This document shows, piece after piece, positions 1 through 8,757 of a stretch of 64,000 bases of DNA. Numbering within the stretch: position 1 is the stretch's first letter; each line of letters begins with the position of its first letter. The notes under the pieces were generated by a model, which worked only from the letters and a program-made list of their open reading frames with translations, did not search any database and was not told the DNA's origin. Both the position numbers and the translations under genes were made by a program. The stretch comes from Streptomyces globisporus (GTDB lineage Bacteria; Actinomycetota; Actinomycetes; Streptomycetales; Streptomycetaceae): positions 1 to 64,000 of the forward strand of contig BMTG01000015.1 of NCBI GenBank assembly GCA_014649555.1. The letters run 5' to 3'.

Positions 1-52
1 CGCCGATGGTACTGCAGGGGGGACCCTGTGGGAGAGTAGGACGCCGCCGAAC
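1..52 (+). rRNA. rrf: 5S rRNA, 3' end (partial)
   Basis: The first ~52 bases match the 3' half of an actinobacterial 5S rRNA, including the conserved stretch GAGAGTAGGACGCCGCCGAA at the 3' terminus. The gene begins before the window, so this is the end of an rRNA operon. A strong terminator follows directly. The exact last base is uncertain by 1-2 nt. Confidence 0.93.
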
Positions 53-65
53 AATCTTTGTGGGA

Positions 66-94
66 AGCCCCGCACCTTTTGGTGCGGGGCTTTT
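66..94 (+). terminator. Rho-independent terminator of the rRNA operon
   Basis: AAGCCCCGCACC and GGTGCGGGGCTT form a perfect stem around a TTTT loop, and the stem runs into a T tract. It lies 14 nt after the 5S end and closes the rRNA operon. Confidence 0.93.
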
Positions 95-210
95 CTGCGT
101 TCCGGACCTTTGATCGAGGTCACCACCCTCCACCCCCCTGCACCCGACGGCGGAAGCTGAGGGTAAGGTCAGGGGGCATCATTGGCACGTTCTTCACAGG
201 AGGCTCCCGG

Positions 211-819
211 GTGGAGGTCCAGGAGACCCGGGTCCAGACGGACCGGGTCCTCACCATCCCCAACATCCTCAGCATGGCTCGCCTTGTCGGGGTACCGCTC
301 TTCCTGTGGCTGATTCTTCGCCCCGTCTTCGGAGGGCCCAACAGCGACAACTGGGCGCTGCTGGTACTGATGCTCAGCGGCATCAGCGACTACCTCGACG
401 GGAAGCTCGCCCGCAAGTGGAACCAGATCAGCAGCCTCGGCCGGCTCCTGGACCCGGCGGCCGACCGCCTCTACATCCTTTCCACCCTCGTAGGCCTCAC
501 CTGGCGGGAGATCCTGCCCCTCTGGGTCACCGCGCTGCTTCTCGCCCGGGAACTGATGCTTCTCGTGATGGTGGCCATCCTGCGCCGCCACGGCTATCCG
601 CCGCCGCAGGTCAACTTCCTCGGGAAAGCTGCAACCTTCAACCTGATGTACGCGTTCCCCTTGTTGCTGCTCAGCGACGGGAGTGGTTGGCTGGCCACAC
701 TGGCTGCCGTTTTCGGATGGGCGTTCGCAGGATGGGGTACAACCCTCTACTGGTGGGCAGGAATCTTGTACGTGGTTCAGGTCCGCCGGCTGGTGAAGGC
801 GGACGCAGTAGCCGATTGA
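211..819 (+). CDS. CDP-alcohol phosphatidyltransferase (PgsA2-like)
   Basis: A 202-residue integral membrane enzyme that should transfer a phosphatidyl group from a CDP-lipid to an alcohol acceptor. The family signature DG-x2-AR-x8-G-x3-D-x3-D is visible in DYLDGKLARKW...GRLLDPAADR (about residues 62-88), followed by hydrophobic helices. The GTG start at 211 is chosen because AGGAGG lies 7 nt upstream; the frame is open further upstream but has no ribosome site there. It heads the block that in mycobacteria starts with pgsA2. The acceptor (glycerol phosphate, inositol phosphate or another) cannot be read from the sequence. Confidence 0.88.
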   Translation: MEVQETRVQTDRVLTIPNILSMARLVGVPLFLWLILRPVFGGPNSDNWALLVLMLSGISDYLDGKLARKWNQISSLGRLLDPAADRLYILSTLVGLTWREILPLWVTALLLARELMLLVMVAILRRHGYPPPQVNFLGKAATFNLMYAFPLLLLSDGSGWLATLAAVFGWAFAGWGTTLYWWAGILYVVQVRRLVKADAVAD

Positions 820-928
820 GCTCGTTGATGCGGTGCCGCGCAATGTGGCCGGCCCGCGGCAGATGCGAATGATGCCCCGACGGGCGAAGTCGGCTGACCG
901 TCGTCTCTTGTAGGAGGACGTTTCCGAC

Positions 929-3424
929 ATGAAGGCCGTCGTGATGGCTGGCGGCGAAGGCACACGCCTTCGCCCCATGACCTCGAGCATGCCCAAGCCG
1001 CTCCTCCCCGTGGCCAACAGGCCGATCATGGAGCATGTCCTGCGGCTGCTCAAGCGGCATGGGCTCAGTGAAACCGTAGTGACCGTCCAGTTCCTCGCCT
1101 CCCTCGTCAAGAACTATTTCGGGGACGGCGAGGAGCTCGGGATGGAGCTCACCTATGCCAACGAGGAGAAGCCACTCGGCACCGCGGGCAGCGTGAAGAA
1201 CGCCGAGGAGGCGTTGAAGGACGATACGTTCCTCGTCATTTCCGGTGACGCGCTCACCGACTTCGACCTCACCGATCTCATCGCCTTCCACAAGGAAAAG
1301 GGTGGGCTGGTCACGGTCTGTCTCACCCGGGTTCCCAATCCGCTGGAATTCGGCATCACCATCGTGGACGAGGACGGCCAGGTCGAACGGTTCCTGGAGA
1401 AGCCGACCTGGGGGCAGGTCTTCTCGGACACCGTCAACACGGGCATCTACGTCATGGAGCCCGAGGTCTTCGACTACGTCCAGGCCGACACCTCGGTCGA
1501 CTGGTCCGGTGATGTCTTCCCTCAGCTGATGAAGGAGGGCAAGCCCATCTACGGCTATATCGCCGAGGGCTACTGGGAGGACGTCGGCACCCACGAGAGC
1601 TATGTGAAAGCCCAGGCGGACGTCCTGGAGCGCAAGGTCGACGTGGAGCTCGACGGCTTCGAGATCTCCCCCGGTGTGTGGGTCGCCGAAGGAGCGGAGG
1701 TCCACCCCGACGCCGTGCTGCGCGGGCCGCTGTACATCGGCGACTACGCCAAGGTCGAGGCCGACGTCGAGATCCGCGAGCACACGGTCGTCGGATCCAA
1801 CGTCGTCGTCAAGACCGGGGCCTTCCTCCACAAGGCCGTGGTGCACGACAACGTCTACATCGGACAGCACAGCAACCTGCGGGGCTGCGTGGTCGGCAAG
1901 AACACCGACATCATGCGTGCGGCCCGTATCGAGGACGGCGCCGTCATCGGTGACGAATGCCTGGTCGGCGAGGAGTCGATCATCCAGGGCAACGTCCGGG
2001 TGTACCCGTTCAAGACCATCGAGGCCGGTGCGTTCGTCAACACCTCGGTCATCTGGGAGTCCCGAGGCCAGGCGCACCTCTTCGGCGCGCGCGGGGTCTC
2101 CGGAATCCTGAACGTCGAGATCACCCCAGAGCTCGCCGTACGGCTGGCCGGCGCCTACGCCACGACCCTGAAGAAGGGCTCGACGGTCACGACCGCCCGT
2201 GACCACTCCCGAGGCGCCCGCGCCCTCAAGCGGGCCGTCATCTCGGCCCTCCAGGCCAGTGCCATCGATGTACGCGACCTGGAGAACGTACCGCTGCCCG
2301 TCGCCCGCCAGCAGACCGCCCGGGGCAGCGCCGGCGGCATCATGATCCGTACGTCGCCCGGCGTGCCCGACTCCGTGGACATCATGTTCATCGACGAGCG
2401 GGGCGCGGACCTCTCGCAGGCGCAGCAGCGCAAGCTCGACCGGGTCTACGCACGTCAGGAGTACCGCCGTGCTTTCCCCGGCGAGATCGGGGACCTGCAC
2501 TTCCCGTCCAGCGTGTTCGACTCGTACACCGGGTCTCTTCTGCGGAACGTCGACGTCGAGGGCATCGCGGAATCCGGGCTCAAGGTCGTCGTCGACGCGT
2601 CCAACGGCAGTGCCGGGCTCGTTCTGCCCAGCCTCCTCGGACGGCTCGGCGTGGACGCGCTGACGATCAACCCCGGACTCGACGAGGCACGGCCCACCGA
2701 GTCCGCCGACACCCGGCGGGCCGGTCTGGTGCGGCTCGGGGAGATCGTGTCCTCCGCGCGGGCGGCCTTCGGGGTGCGGTTCGACCCGGTGGGCGAGCGG
2801 CTCTCCCTCGTCGACGAACTCGGCCGGATCATCGAGGACGACCGGGCCCTGCTGGTCCTCCTCGATCTCGTCGCCGCCGAGCGGCGCAGCGGCCGAGTCG
2901 CCCTGCCCGTGACGACCACGCGCGTCGCCGAGCAGGTGGCTGCCTACCACGGCACCCAGGTGGAGTGGACGACCACCTCGCCCGACGACCTGACCCGGGT
3001 GGGCCGTGAAGAGGACACCATCTTCGGAGGAGACGGGCGCGGAGGGTTCATCGTTCCCGAATTCAGCAGCGTCTTCGACGGGACCGCCGCCTTCGTCCGG
3101 CTGATCGGGCTCGTCGCCCGCACCCAGCTCACTTTGAGCCAGATCGACGCGCGCATTCCCCGGGCACACGTCCTGCGTCGCGACCTCGCGACACCGTGGG
3201 CCGTCAAGGGGCTCGTCATGCGCCGGGTCGTCGAGGCGGCCGGAGACCGCAGCGTGGACACCACCGACGGGGTCCGGGTGGTCGAGGCGGACGGCCGGTG
3301 GATCATGGTCCTGCCCGACCGGGCGGAAGCCGTCACCCATCTGTGGGCGGAGGGCCCGGACGACGCCTCGGCCCAGGCGCTCCTCGACGAGTGGGCCGCG
3401 GTCGTGGACAGCGCGGGGGACTGA
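929..3424 (+). CDS. Sugar-1-P nucleotidyltransferase fused to degenerate phosphomannomutase domain
   Basis: An 831-residue two-part protein. Residues 1-230 are a nucleotidyltransferase with the GGEGTRLRP activation motif and [10 protein letters not shown]. Residues ~245-370 form left-handed beta-helix hexapeptide repeats. Residues ~380-831 have the phosphoglucomutase/phosphomannomutase fold. It is usually annotated as a mannose-1-phosphate guanylyltransferase, which would supply GDP-mannose for glycans and lipoglycans. In the mutase half the catalytic serine loop (TASHNP) is replaced by RTSPGVP, the metal loop (DGDxDR) by FDPVGERL, and the sugar-binding loop by GGDGRGGF, so this half is probably not a mutase. 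Start ATG has AGGAGG 11 nt upstream. Confidence 0.88.
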   Translation: MKAVVMAGGEGTRLRPMTSSMPKPLLPVANRPIMEHVLRLLKRHGLSETVVTVQFLASLVKNYFGDGEELGMELTYANEEKPLGTAGSVKNAEEALKDDTFLVISGDALTDFDLTDLIAFHKEKGGLVTVCLTRVPNPLEFGITIVDEDGQVERFLEKPTWGQVFSDTVNTGIYVMEPEVFDYVQADTSVDWSGDVFPQLMKEGKPIYGYIAEGYWEDVGTHESYVKAQADVLERKVDVELDGFEISPGVWVAEGAEVHPDAVLRGPLYIGDYAKVEADVEIREHTVVGSNVVVKTGAFLHKAVVHDNVYIGQHSNLRGCVVGKNTDIMRAARIEDGAVIGDECLVGEESIIQGNVRVYPFKTIEAGAFVNTSVIWESRGQAHLFGARGVSGILNVEITPELAVRLAGAYATTLKKGSTVTTARDHSRGARALKRAVISALQASAIDVRDLENVPLPVARQQTARGSAGGIMIRTSPGVPDSVDIMFIDERGADLSQAQQRKLDRVYARQEYRRAFPGEIGDLHFPSSVFDSYTGSLLRNVDVEGIAESGLKVVVDASNGSAGLVLPSLLGRLGVDALTINPGLDEARPTESADTRRAGLVRLGEIVSSARAAFGVRFDPVGERLSLVDELGRIIEDDRALLVLLDLVAAERRSGRVALPVTTTRVAEQVAAYHGTQVEWTTTSPDDLTRVGREEDTIFGGDGRGGFIVPEFSSVFDGTAAFVRLIGLVARTQLTLSQIDARIPRAHVLRRDLATPWAVKGLVMRRVVEAAGDRSVDTTDGVRVVEADGRWIMVLPDRAEAVTHLWAEGPDDASAQALLDEWAAVVDSAGD

Positions 3425-3432
3425 TGTGAGAA

Positions 3433-3474
3433 CGGTGCGCCGCGACCCCCCGGGCAGGGGGCCGCGGCGCACCG
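3433..3474 (+). terminator. Hairpin terminator after the nucleotidyltransferase gene
   Basis: GGTGCGCCGCG (3434-3444) pairs with CGCGGCGCACC (3463-3473), with an inner CCCCC/GGGGG stem. There is no T tract, which is common for Streptomyces terminators. It separates the nucleotidyltransferase from the DUF881 operon. Confidence 0.8.
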
Positions 3475-3521
3475 GTGGGGCCATTCGGCGGCAGCCGTGA
3501 TGACGTGCGACGATGTGCGGC

Positions 3522-4436
3522 ATGTCGCAGCAGTCCCCCGATCGGAGCACCGCCCCGCCGTCCGCACGCCCCGACGCCTCCATGTCGCTGCTGAACAACG
3601 TGATGGACCACAGCCTCGACGACGGGTACGCGGAGGCCTCGGCGCGGCGCAAGGCCGACGGGAGCGCGGGGCTGCCCCGGACGCTCAAGTCGAAGCTCGG
3701 CCTCGCGGCCGGACTGGTGGTGGCCGCCCTCGTGGTCACCCTCGGCGCAGCCGAGGCGCGGATCTCGGCTCCGGTCGTGGCCAAGGAGCGCGAAGAACTG
3801 ATCGACCGCATCGACGCCGAGACGGAGGCCGCGGACACCCTGGAGTCGAATGTCGACAAGCTCCGCGCCGACGTGAGCGAACGCCAGCGCAAGGCGCTCG
3901 AGCGGCACGGCGGGGACCAGGGGCAGCTGGTGGCCCTGCTGGCCGGGGCGACCCCGGTCGAGGGCCCCGGCATGAAGCTGGTCGTCGACGACGCGAAGGA
4001 CACCGACCAGGGAGGCGGCGGGCCCCGTGAGTCCTCGGGCTTCGCCGACACCGGACGGGTACGCGACCGGGACATGCAGCGCGTCGTCAACGGTCTGTGG
4101 GAATCCGGCGCCGAGGCCATCGCCATCAATGGGCAAAGGTTGACGGCCCTGTCGGCCATCCGGGCCGCCGGCGACGCCATACTGGTCGACAACAGACCGC
4201 TCGTACCGCCGTACACGGTGCTCGCGGTGGGGGACGGGAAGAAGCTCGCGACCGCGTTCCAGGACAGCGCCGACGGCCAGTACCTGCAGGCGCTCAAGGA
4301 GAGCTTCGACATTCGCACCAGCATCTCCGACCAGGCAAAGGTCCAGCTTCCGGCCGCGCCGAGCCTGATCGTCCGTACAGCAGAGCCGAAGGCCGCCGGC
4401 AGTGGTGCGGCAGACACAGGGAAGGGCACATCGTGA
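3522..4436 (+). CDS. DUF881 family protein (first copy)
   Basis: About 304 residues: a short cytoplasmic N-terminus, one transmembrane helix (LGLAAGLVVAALVVTLGAAE), an extracellular coiled-coil region rich in Glu/Arg, and a C-terminal DUF881 domain with GPGMKLVVDD and GAEAIAINGQR. The family is membrane-anchored and of unknown biochemical role. In actinobacteria two DUF881 genes flank a small basic membrane protein, as here, suggesting a three-part envelope complex. Starts at 3513 and 3522 are both possible; 3522 (MSQQSP) is chosen. It overlaps the next gene by GTGA. Confidence 0.87.
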   Translation: MSQQSPDRSTAPPSARPDASMSLLNNVMDHSLDDGYAEASARRKADGSAGLPRTLKSKLGLAAGLVVAALVVTLGAAEARISAPVVAKEREELIDRIDAETEAADTLESNVDKLRADVSERQRKALERHGGDQGQLVALLAGATPVEGPGMKLVVDDAKDTDQGGGGPRESSGFADTGRVRDRDMQRVVNGLWESGAEAIAINGQRLTALSAIRAAGDAILVDNRPLVPPYTVLAVGDGKKLATAFQDSADGQYLQALKESFDIRTSISDQAKVQLPAAPSLIVRTAEPKAAGSGAADTGKGTS

Positions 4437-4765
4437 TCGCCGTACTGGGCCTCGTCGTGGGAGTCGTGGTCGGACTGTTGGTCCGGCCCGAGGTACCGGC
4501 GGTGGTCGAGCCCTACCTGCCGATCGCGGTGGTCGCCGCGCTCGACGCCGTGTTCGGCGGTCTGCGGGCCATGCTCGACGGCATCTTCGTCGACAAGGTC
4601 TTCGTGGTCTCCTTCCTCTCCAACGTCGTGGTGGCCGCGCTGATCGTCTTCCTCGGCGACAAGCTGGGCGTCGGCGCCCAGCTCTCCACGGGTGTGGTGG
4701 TCGTGCTCGGCATCCGGATCTTCTCCAACGCCGCCGCGATCCGCCGGCACGTCTTCCGGGCGTGA
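4433..4765 (+). CDS. Small basic protein Sbp (DUF1290)
   Basis: A 110-residue, very hydrophobic protein with three predicted membrane segments and the family motifs LDAVFGGLRAMLDGIF and LGIRIFSNAAAIRRH. It is an inner-membrane protein of unknown reaction, always found with DUF881 proteins. The GTG start overlaps the stop of the upstream DUF881 gene (GTGA), and the next gene can start in the same way at 4762, so the three are translationally coupled. Confidence 0.9.
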   Translation: MIAVLGLVVGVVVGLLVRPEVPAVVEPYLPIAVVAALDAVFGGLRAMLDGIFVDKVFVVSFLSNVVVAALIVFLGDKLGVGAQLSTGVVVVLGIRIFSNAAAIRRHVFRA

Positions 4766-4770
4766 GGCAG

Positions 4771-5598
4771 ATGAACAACGAGCCGATGAACAACGACGAG
4801 AATCCCCGCAGCGGACAGCCCGAGGGCGGCGCACACGCCGTCCCGGACGCCCCCCTGGCGCCGCCCCCGGCCAACGAGACGACCGGCCGGCAGCGGCTCA
4901 AGGCGGGCCTGTGGCCGCCGCGGCTGAGCCGGGCCCAACTGATCGTCGCCGTGCTGCTGTTCGGCCTCGGCCTGGGGCTCGCCATCCAGGTGCGGTCCAC
5001 CAGCGACGACAGTGCGCTGCGCGGCGCCCGGCAGGAGGACCTGGTCCGCATCCTCGACGAGGTCGACGACCGGACCCAGCGCCTGGAGGACGAGAAGCAG
5101 CGCCTGGACGACCAGCGCACCGAGCTGGAGAACAGCTCCGACCAGGCGGAGGAGGCCCGGAAGCAGACGCTGGAGAAGGAACGCCAGCTCGGCATTCTCG
5201 CGGGCACCGTCGCGGCACAGGGCCCCGGAATCACCCTGACGATCACCGACCCCGCGCGCGCGGTCGCGCCTGACATGCTGCTGGACGCCATTCAGGAGCT
5301 GAGGGCGGCGGGGGCCGAGGCGATTGAAGTCAACGGGGTGCGGGTGGTGGCCAACACCTACTTCTCCGGGGACGCAGGGGACGTCCAGGTCGACGGGAAG
5401 AAGATCGAAGCGCCGTACGAGTTCGCGGTGATCGGCAAGCCGCAGGATCTGGAGCCCGCCCTCAACATCCCGGGCGGTGTGGTCCAGACGCTGGAGAAGG
5501 AGCAGGCCACCGTGCTCGTGGAGCGGTCCGACGACATCGTCGTCGACGCCTTGCGACCGGCGCAGCGGCCTGACTACGCTCGGTCGTCCTCCCCGTGA
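4771..5598 (+). CDS. DUF881 family protein (second copy)
   Basis: About 275 residues: a polar N-terminus, one transmembrane helix (LIVAVLLFGLGLGLAIQV), a long coiled coil (DDRTQRLEDEKQRLDDQRTE) and a DUF881 domain with GPGITLTITD and GAEAIEVNGVRV. It is paralogous to the protein encoded two genes upstream. An alternative GTG start at 4762 would overlap the sbp stop by 4 nt; the ATG at 4771 is given here. Function is unknown; a structural role at the membrane is inferred from topology. Confidence 0.88.
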   Translation: MNNEPMNNDENPRSGQPEGGAHAVPDAPLAPPPANETTGRQRLKAGLWPPRLSRAQLIVAVLLFGLGLGLAIQVRSTSDDSALRGARQEDLVRILDEVDDRTQRLEDEKQRLDDQRTELENSSDQAEEARKQTLEKERQLGILAGTVAAQGPGITLTITDPARAVAPDMLLDAIQELRAAGAEAIEVNGVRVVANTYFSGDAGDVQVDGKKIEAPYEFAVIGKPQDLEPALNIPGGVVQTLEKEQATVLVERSDDIVVDALRPAQRPDYARSSSP

Positions 5599-5788
5599 TC
5601 GGGGCGAGCGCGGGGGCCGTTCGACCGGGTCGGACGGTTGCGGGGGGTCGCCGCACCGGATTGGTGGTGCGTGGTGGAAACTGTCGGGTGGATACGGACG
5701 TTGTGAAGATGTCCGGGTCGGCAGGTGTGTTCAATCAGGGTTCGTCCTGCCCCACGGGCGGGTCTATGTCGGTCAAGGGGAATCGCCC
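5599..5788 (+). promoter_or_regulatory. Intergenic region with possible ECF-type promoter for the FHA gene
   Basis: The 190-nt gap before the FHA gene holds GGAAAC (5676-5681), 17 nt, then CGTT (5699-5702), which resembles the GGAAC-N16/18-CGTT promoters of cell-envelope ECF sigma factors. No clear sigma-70-type site was seen. The assignment is tentative. Confidence 0.3.
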
Positions 5789-6568
5789 GTGAAGTTGTTT
5801 GCGAAGTTGTTCGGGAAGAGTGCACGCGAGGACAGCAACAGTGCTGCCCGCCACCGCGCTCCGCGCCACGCCCAGGGCGAGGAGCAGGAGGCGGAGCGTC
5901 CGCTCTTCCGCGACGAGGTGTCCGGAGCCCCGGGGGGTGACGGCGTGTCGTCTGTTGACCCTGCCGGTGCCGGACGCATAGGTTTCGGCGCACCATCAGC
6001 CTCGAGTACGGGTGGCGGGTTCACCCCGGAGGGCTCGTCGATGCCGGTCTGTACGAGGTGCGGTCACCGCAACGCGGAGGCCAGCAAGTTCTGCTCCAAC
6101 TGCGGTGCGCCGCTGCGGGGCGGCATTCCCGAGCGCCCCTCGGAGACGACGTCCACGATCTCCATCTCCGGTCTCGAGGCGTACGAGGCGGAGGCGACCG
6201 GCCAGACCGCTCTGCCCTCGCTCTCCCCGGAGGCCCAGGCCGCGGTCGACGCCCTGCCCGCGGGCTCGGCGCTGCTGGTCGTGCGGCGCGGTCCGAACTC
6301 CGGCAGCCGCTTCCTGCTCGACAGCGATCTGACCACGGCCGGCCGTCACCCGCAGAGCGACATCTTTCTCGATGACGTGACCGTGTCGCGGCGTCATGTG
6401 GAGTTCCGCAGGAGCCCGGAAGGTAGCTTCACCGTGGGCGATGTCGGCAGCCTCAACGGCACCTACGTCAACCGTGAGCGCATCGATTCGGTCCCGCTGT
6501 CCAACGGCGACGAAGTCCAGATCGGAAAGTACCGCCTGGTCTTCTATGCGAGCCCGCGGGGCGTGTGA
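5789..6568 (+). CDS. garA: FHA domain protein with zinc ribbon (GarA/OdhI-like)
   Basis: A 259-residue cytoplasmic protein. It has a polar N-terminus, a zinc ribbon (Cys88, Cys91, Cys102, Cys105: CTRCGHRN...FCSNC), a PSETTST phospho-acceptor segment at ~117-123, and a forkhead-associated domain at ~165-255 with GRHPQSDIFLDD, SRRHVEF and LNGTYVN. In mycobacterial GarA and corynebacterial OdhI, the ETTS threonines are phosphorylated by Ser/Thr kinases and the protein controls 2-oxoglutarate dehydrogenase. The same role is inferred from motif and gene order. The GTG start has AAGGGG 8 nt upstream. The N-terminus and zinc ribbon are longer than in GarA. Confidence 0.85.
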   Translation: MKLFAKLFGKSAREDSNSAARHRAPRHAQGEEQEAERPLFRDEVSGAPGGDGVSSVDPAGAGRIGFGAPSASSTGGGFTPEGSSMPVCTRCGHRNAEASKFCSNCGAPLRGGIPERPSETTSTISISGLEAYEAEATGQTALPSLSPEAQAAVDALPAGSALLVVRRGPNSGSRFLLDSDLTTAGRHPQSDIFLDDVTVSRRHVEFRRSPEGSFTVGDVGSLNGTYVNRERIDSVPLSNGDEVQIGKYRLVFYASPRGV

Positions 6569-6609
6569 CCAGCCCCGGACGCCGTCCGGGGGGACTCCCA
6601 GGAAGGCCC

Positions 6610-7353
6610 ATGCTGCGAACACCGACAGGCGGTGCCGGACACGGCACCGCCACCGCGGAAGCGCGACCGATGAGCATCGGAACGGTGCTCATCCAGCTGC
6701 GCGAGGAGTTTCCCGAAGTCACCATCTCCAAGATCCGGTTCCTGGAGGCCGAGGGCCTCATCGAGCCGCAGCGCACTCCTTCCGGATACCGGAAGTTCGC
6801 CCCGCGTGATGTGGAGCGTCTGGCGCAGGTGCTCCGGATGCAGCGGGATCACTACCTGCCGCTGAAAGTCATCCGGGAGCACCTGGACGCGCTGGCCCGG
6901 GGGGAGCAGCCCGTTCTGCCCTCGCCCGGTGCGCAGCGCGACCTCACCGACGGGGTGTGGGACGCCGGTCCAGGTGGGGCGACCGCCGCCCGGATCGGGC
7001 GGGCGGAGCTGCTCGCGGCCGCGGAGGTCGACGAGGAGCGGCTGACCGAGTGGGAGTCCTACGGGCTCATCGTCCCGTCCCCGGACGGCGGCTACGACAC
7101 CGAGATGGTGACCGTCGCCAAGCTGGTGGCGGATCTGGGTCGTTTCGGTCTGGAACCACGTCATCTTCGGGCCATGCGGGCCTCCGCCGACCGGGAGGCG
7201 GGCCTGGTGGAGCAGGTGGTCGCACCCCTGCGCCGGCACCGTAATCCGCAGACCAGAGCCCATGCCGAGGCCACCGCGAACGAGCTCGCCGAGCTGTCCG
7301 TACGGCTGCACGCGGCGCTCGTGCAGAGCGCTCTGCGCACCCGTCTGCACTGA
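6610..7353 (+). CDS. ftsR: MerR-family regulator, FtsR-like
   Basis: A 247-residue regulator with an N-terminal MerR winged helix (TISKIRFLEAEGLIEPQRT...GYRKFAPRD) and a long C-terminal helical region without metal-binding cysteines. It directly follows the FHA gene, as FtsR follows odhI in corynebacteria and Rv1828 follows garA in M. tuberculosis. In Corynebacterium, FtsR controls ftsZ expression; the same is inferred here. The ATG at 6610 with AGGA 6 nt upstream is preferred. A GTG at 6565 would overlap the garA stop, and MSIGTV at 6670 is a shorter option. Confidence 0.84.
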   Translation: MLRTPTGGAGHGTATAEARPMSIGTVLIQLREEFPEVTISKIRFLEAEGLIEPQRTPSGYRKFAPRDVERLAQVLRMQRDHYLPLKVIREHLDALARGEQPVLPSPGAQRDLTDGVWDAGPGGATAARIGRAELLAAAEVDEERLTEWESYGLIVPSPDGGYDTEMVTVAKLVADLGRFGLEPRHLRAMRASADREAGLVEQVVAPLRRHRNPQTRAHAEATANELAELSVRLHAALVQSALRTRLH

Positions 7354-7394
7354 CCTCGGCGGTGCCCGACTACCCAAACATGGCGAGCACGTCC

Positions 7395-7400
7395 TAGGGT
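7395..7400 (+). promoter_or_regulatory. -10 element of leaderless DUF151 gene
   Basis: TAGGGT ends 6 nt before the GTG start at 7407, and no ribosome binding site is present. This is the spacing of leaderless transcripts, in which transcription starts at the start codon. Confidence 0.6.
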
Positions 7401-7406
7401 TGCTGT

Positions 7407-7880
7407 GTGAACGAGCTCGACGTTGTCGGTGTCCGGGTGGAAATGCCCTCCAACCAACCGATCGTTCTCCTGCGTGAAGTGGGAGGCGACCGGTACCTCC
7501 CCATTTGGATCGGTCCGGGGGAGGCGACCGCGATTGCCTTCGCCCAGCAGGGCATGGCTCCCGCCAGGCCGCTGACCCATGACCTGTTCAAGGATGTGCT
7601 CGAGGCCGTGGGCCAGGAGCTCACCGAGGTCCGCATCACGGACCTGCGCGAAGGGGTCTTCTACGCGGAGCTCGTCTTCGCCAGCGGAGTCGAGGTGAGC
7701 GCGCGGCCCTCCGACGCCATAGCGCTCGCCCTGCGGACCGGCACGCCGATCTACGGCAGTGACGGCGTGCTGGACGATGCGGGCATCGCGATCCCTGACG
7801 AGCAGGAGGACGAGGTGGAGAAGTTCCGCGAATTCCTCGACCAGATCTCTCCGGAGGACTTCGGTACGAACAGCCAGTGA
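7407..7880 (+). CDS. DUF151 / bifunctional nuclease family protein
   Basis: A 157-residue protein with the DUF151 core: VLLREVGGDRYLPIWIGP, EATAIAF, RPLTHDLF, YAELVF and ARPSDAIALALR. Some family members act as nucleases; actinobacterial homologues (M. tuberculosis Rv1829) are little studied. It sits between two MerR regulators, exactly as in mycobacteria. The start is leaderless. Confidence 0.87.
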   Translation: MNELDVVGVRVEMPSNQPIVLLREVGGDRYLPIWIGPGEATAIAFAQQGMAPARPLTHDLFKDVLEAVGQELTEVRITDLREGVFYAELVFASGVEVSARPSDAIALALRTGTPIYGSDGVLDDAGIAIPDEQEDEVEKFREFLDQISPEDFGTNSQ

Positions 7881-7964
7881 CCGTCCCGCAAGGGGGTGCC
7901 GTCAGCGCATCCGGCAAGCCTTTCCCGGAAATGAGACACGGGAAACCACCCTCAGGGTGATTAT

Positions 7965-8020
7965 CACTCGGCGTGCCGAGTGTGGCGATCGTTGACGCAC
8001 CCCGAGTGACTGCCTACCTT
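7965..8020 (+). promoter_or_regulatory. Promoter and putative operator of the second merR gene
   Basis: TTGACG (7992-7997) and TACCTT (8015-8020) are separated by 17 nt. A perfect 8-bp inverted repeat, CACTCGGC-GT-GCCGAGTG (7965-7982), lies just upstream. Its half-motif CGAGTG recurs in the spacer (8003-8008) and just after the -10 (8021-8026). MerR proteins commonly bind dyads of this kind; autoregulation is inferred. Confidence 0.6.
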
Positions 8021-8050
8021 CGAGTGGGCAGGTCAAGGACGGAGGTCGGC

Positions 8051-8677
8051 GTGAGAAGCAGCGGCGACGGTGCGGCGGCAGGTGGGTCGTATTCGCAGCA
8101 CGGCAGTGGAGCCGACCACGCCATCAGGCAGCCGGTTCAACCGGCGGCGATGGCAGCGGACGGCGTGGCAGCGGCGAGCGATGCCGGCGACATCGGCTAT
8201 CGCGGACCGACGGCGTGCGCGGCGGCGGGGATCACCTACCGCCAGCTGGACTACTGGGCCCGTACAGGCCTGGTCGAGCCCAGTGTGCGCCCGGCCTACG
8301 GGTCGGGGACCCAGCGTCTCTACAGTTTCCGGGACGTGGTCCTCCTCAAGATCGTCAAACGGTTCCTGGACACCGGGGTCGCGCTCCAGAACATCCGCAC
8401 CACGGTCCAGCACCTGCGGGACCGCGGATTCCAGGACCTCGAACGCATGACGCTGATGAGCGACGGGGCCACGGTCTACGAGTGCTCCTCGCCCGACGAG
8501 GTCGTCAGCCTGCTCCAGGGCGGGCAGGGCGTCTTCGGGATCGCCGTCGGCGTCGTCTGGCGGGACGTGGACGCGGCGCTCTCGCAGTTGCACGGCGAGC
8601 GGGTCGACACCGGCGAGACGCTCATCGGCCACAACCCCGCGGACGAGCTGGCCCGGCGGCGTAACCGCGCGGGCTGA
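8051..8677 (+). CDS. MerR-family regulator (Rv1830-like)
   Basis: A 208-residue protein with a MerR DNA-binding domain at ~35-105 (GITYRQLDYWARTGLVEPS, QRLYSFRDVVLLKIVKRFLD) and a C-terminal region ending in DPAD-like residues. The GTG at 8051 is chosen because GGAGG lies 5 nt upstream. It occupies the place of Rv1830 in the M. tuberculosis block, whose product is implicated in cell-division control. No metal-binding cysteines are seen. The operator described upstream suggests self-regulation. Confidence 0.85.
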   Translation: MRSSGDGAAAGGSYSQHGSGADHAIRQPVQPAAMAADGVAAASDAGDIGYRGPTACAAAGITYRQLDYWARTGLVEPSVRPAYGSGTQRLYSFRDVVLLKIVKRFLDTGVALQNIRTTVQHLRDRGFQDLERMTLMSDGATVYECSSPDEVVSLLQGGQGVFGIAVGVVWRDVDAALSQLHGERVDTGETLIGHNPADELARRRNRAG

Positions 8678-8717
8678 GCAGCCGGGCGAGCGGCACGACG
8701 CGGCAGGACGACGGACA

Positions 8718-8757
8718 CGGGACGGTCCGGTGCCCCACGGGGTGCCGGACCGTCCCG
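8718..8757 (+). terminator. Hairpin terminator after the second merR gene
   Basis: CGGGACGGTCCGG (8718-8730) pairs perfectly with CCGGACCGTCCCG (8745-8757), with CCCC/GGGG inside. The DNA-damage promoter of dinB begins at the very next base. Confidence 0.85.

Noticed and set aside
671..4834. Very long minus-strand open frame (1387 codons) antisense to the nucleotidyltransferase and DUF881 genes
   Set aside because: In GC-rich Streptomyces DNA antisense frames are often open. No family motif, ribosome site or codon bias supports it, and the plus-strand genes are clear.
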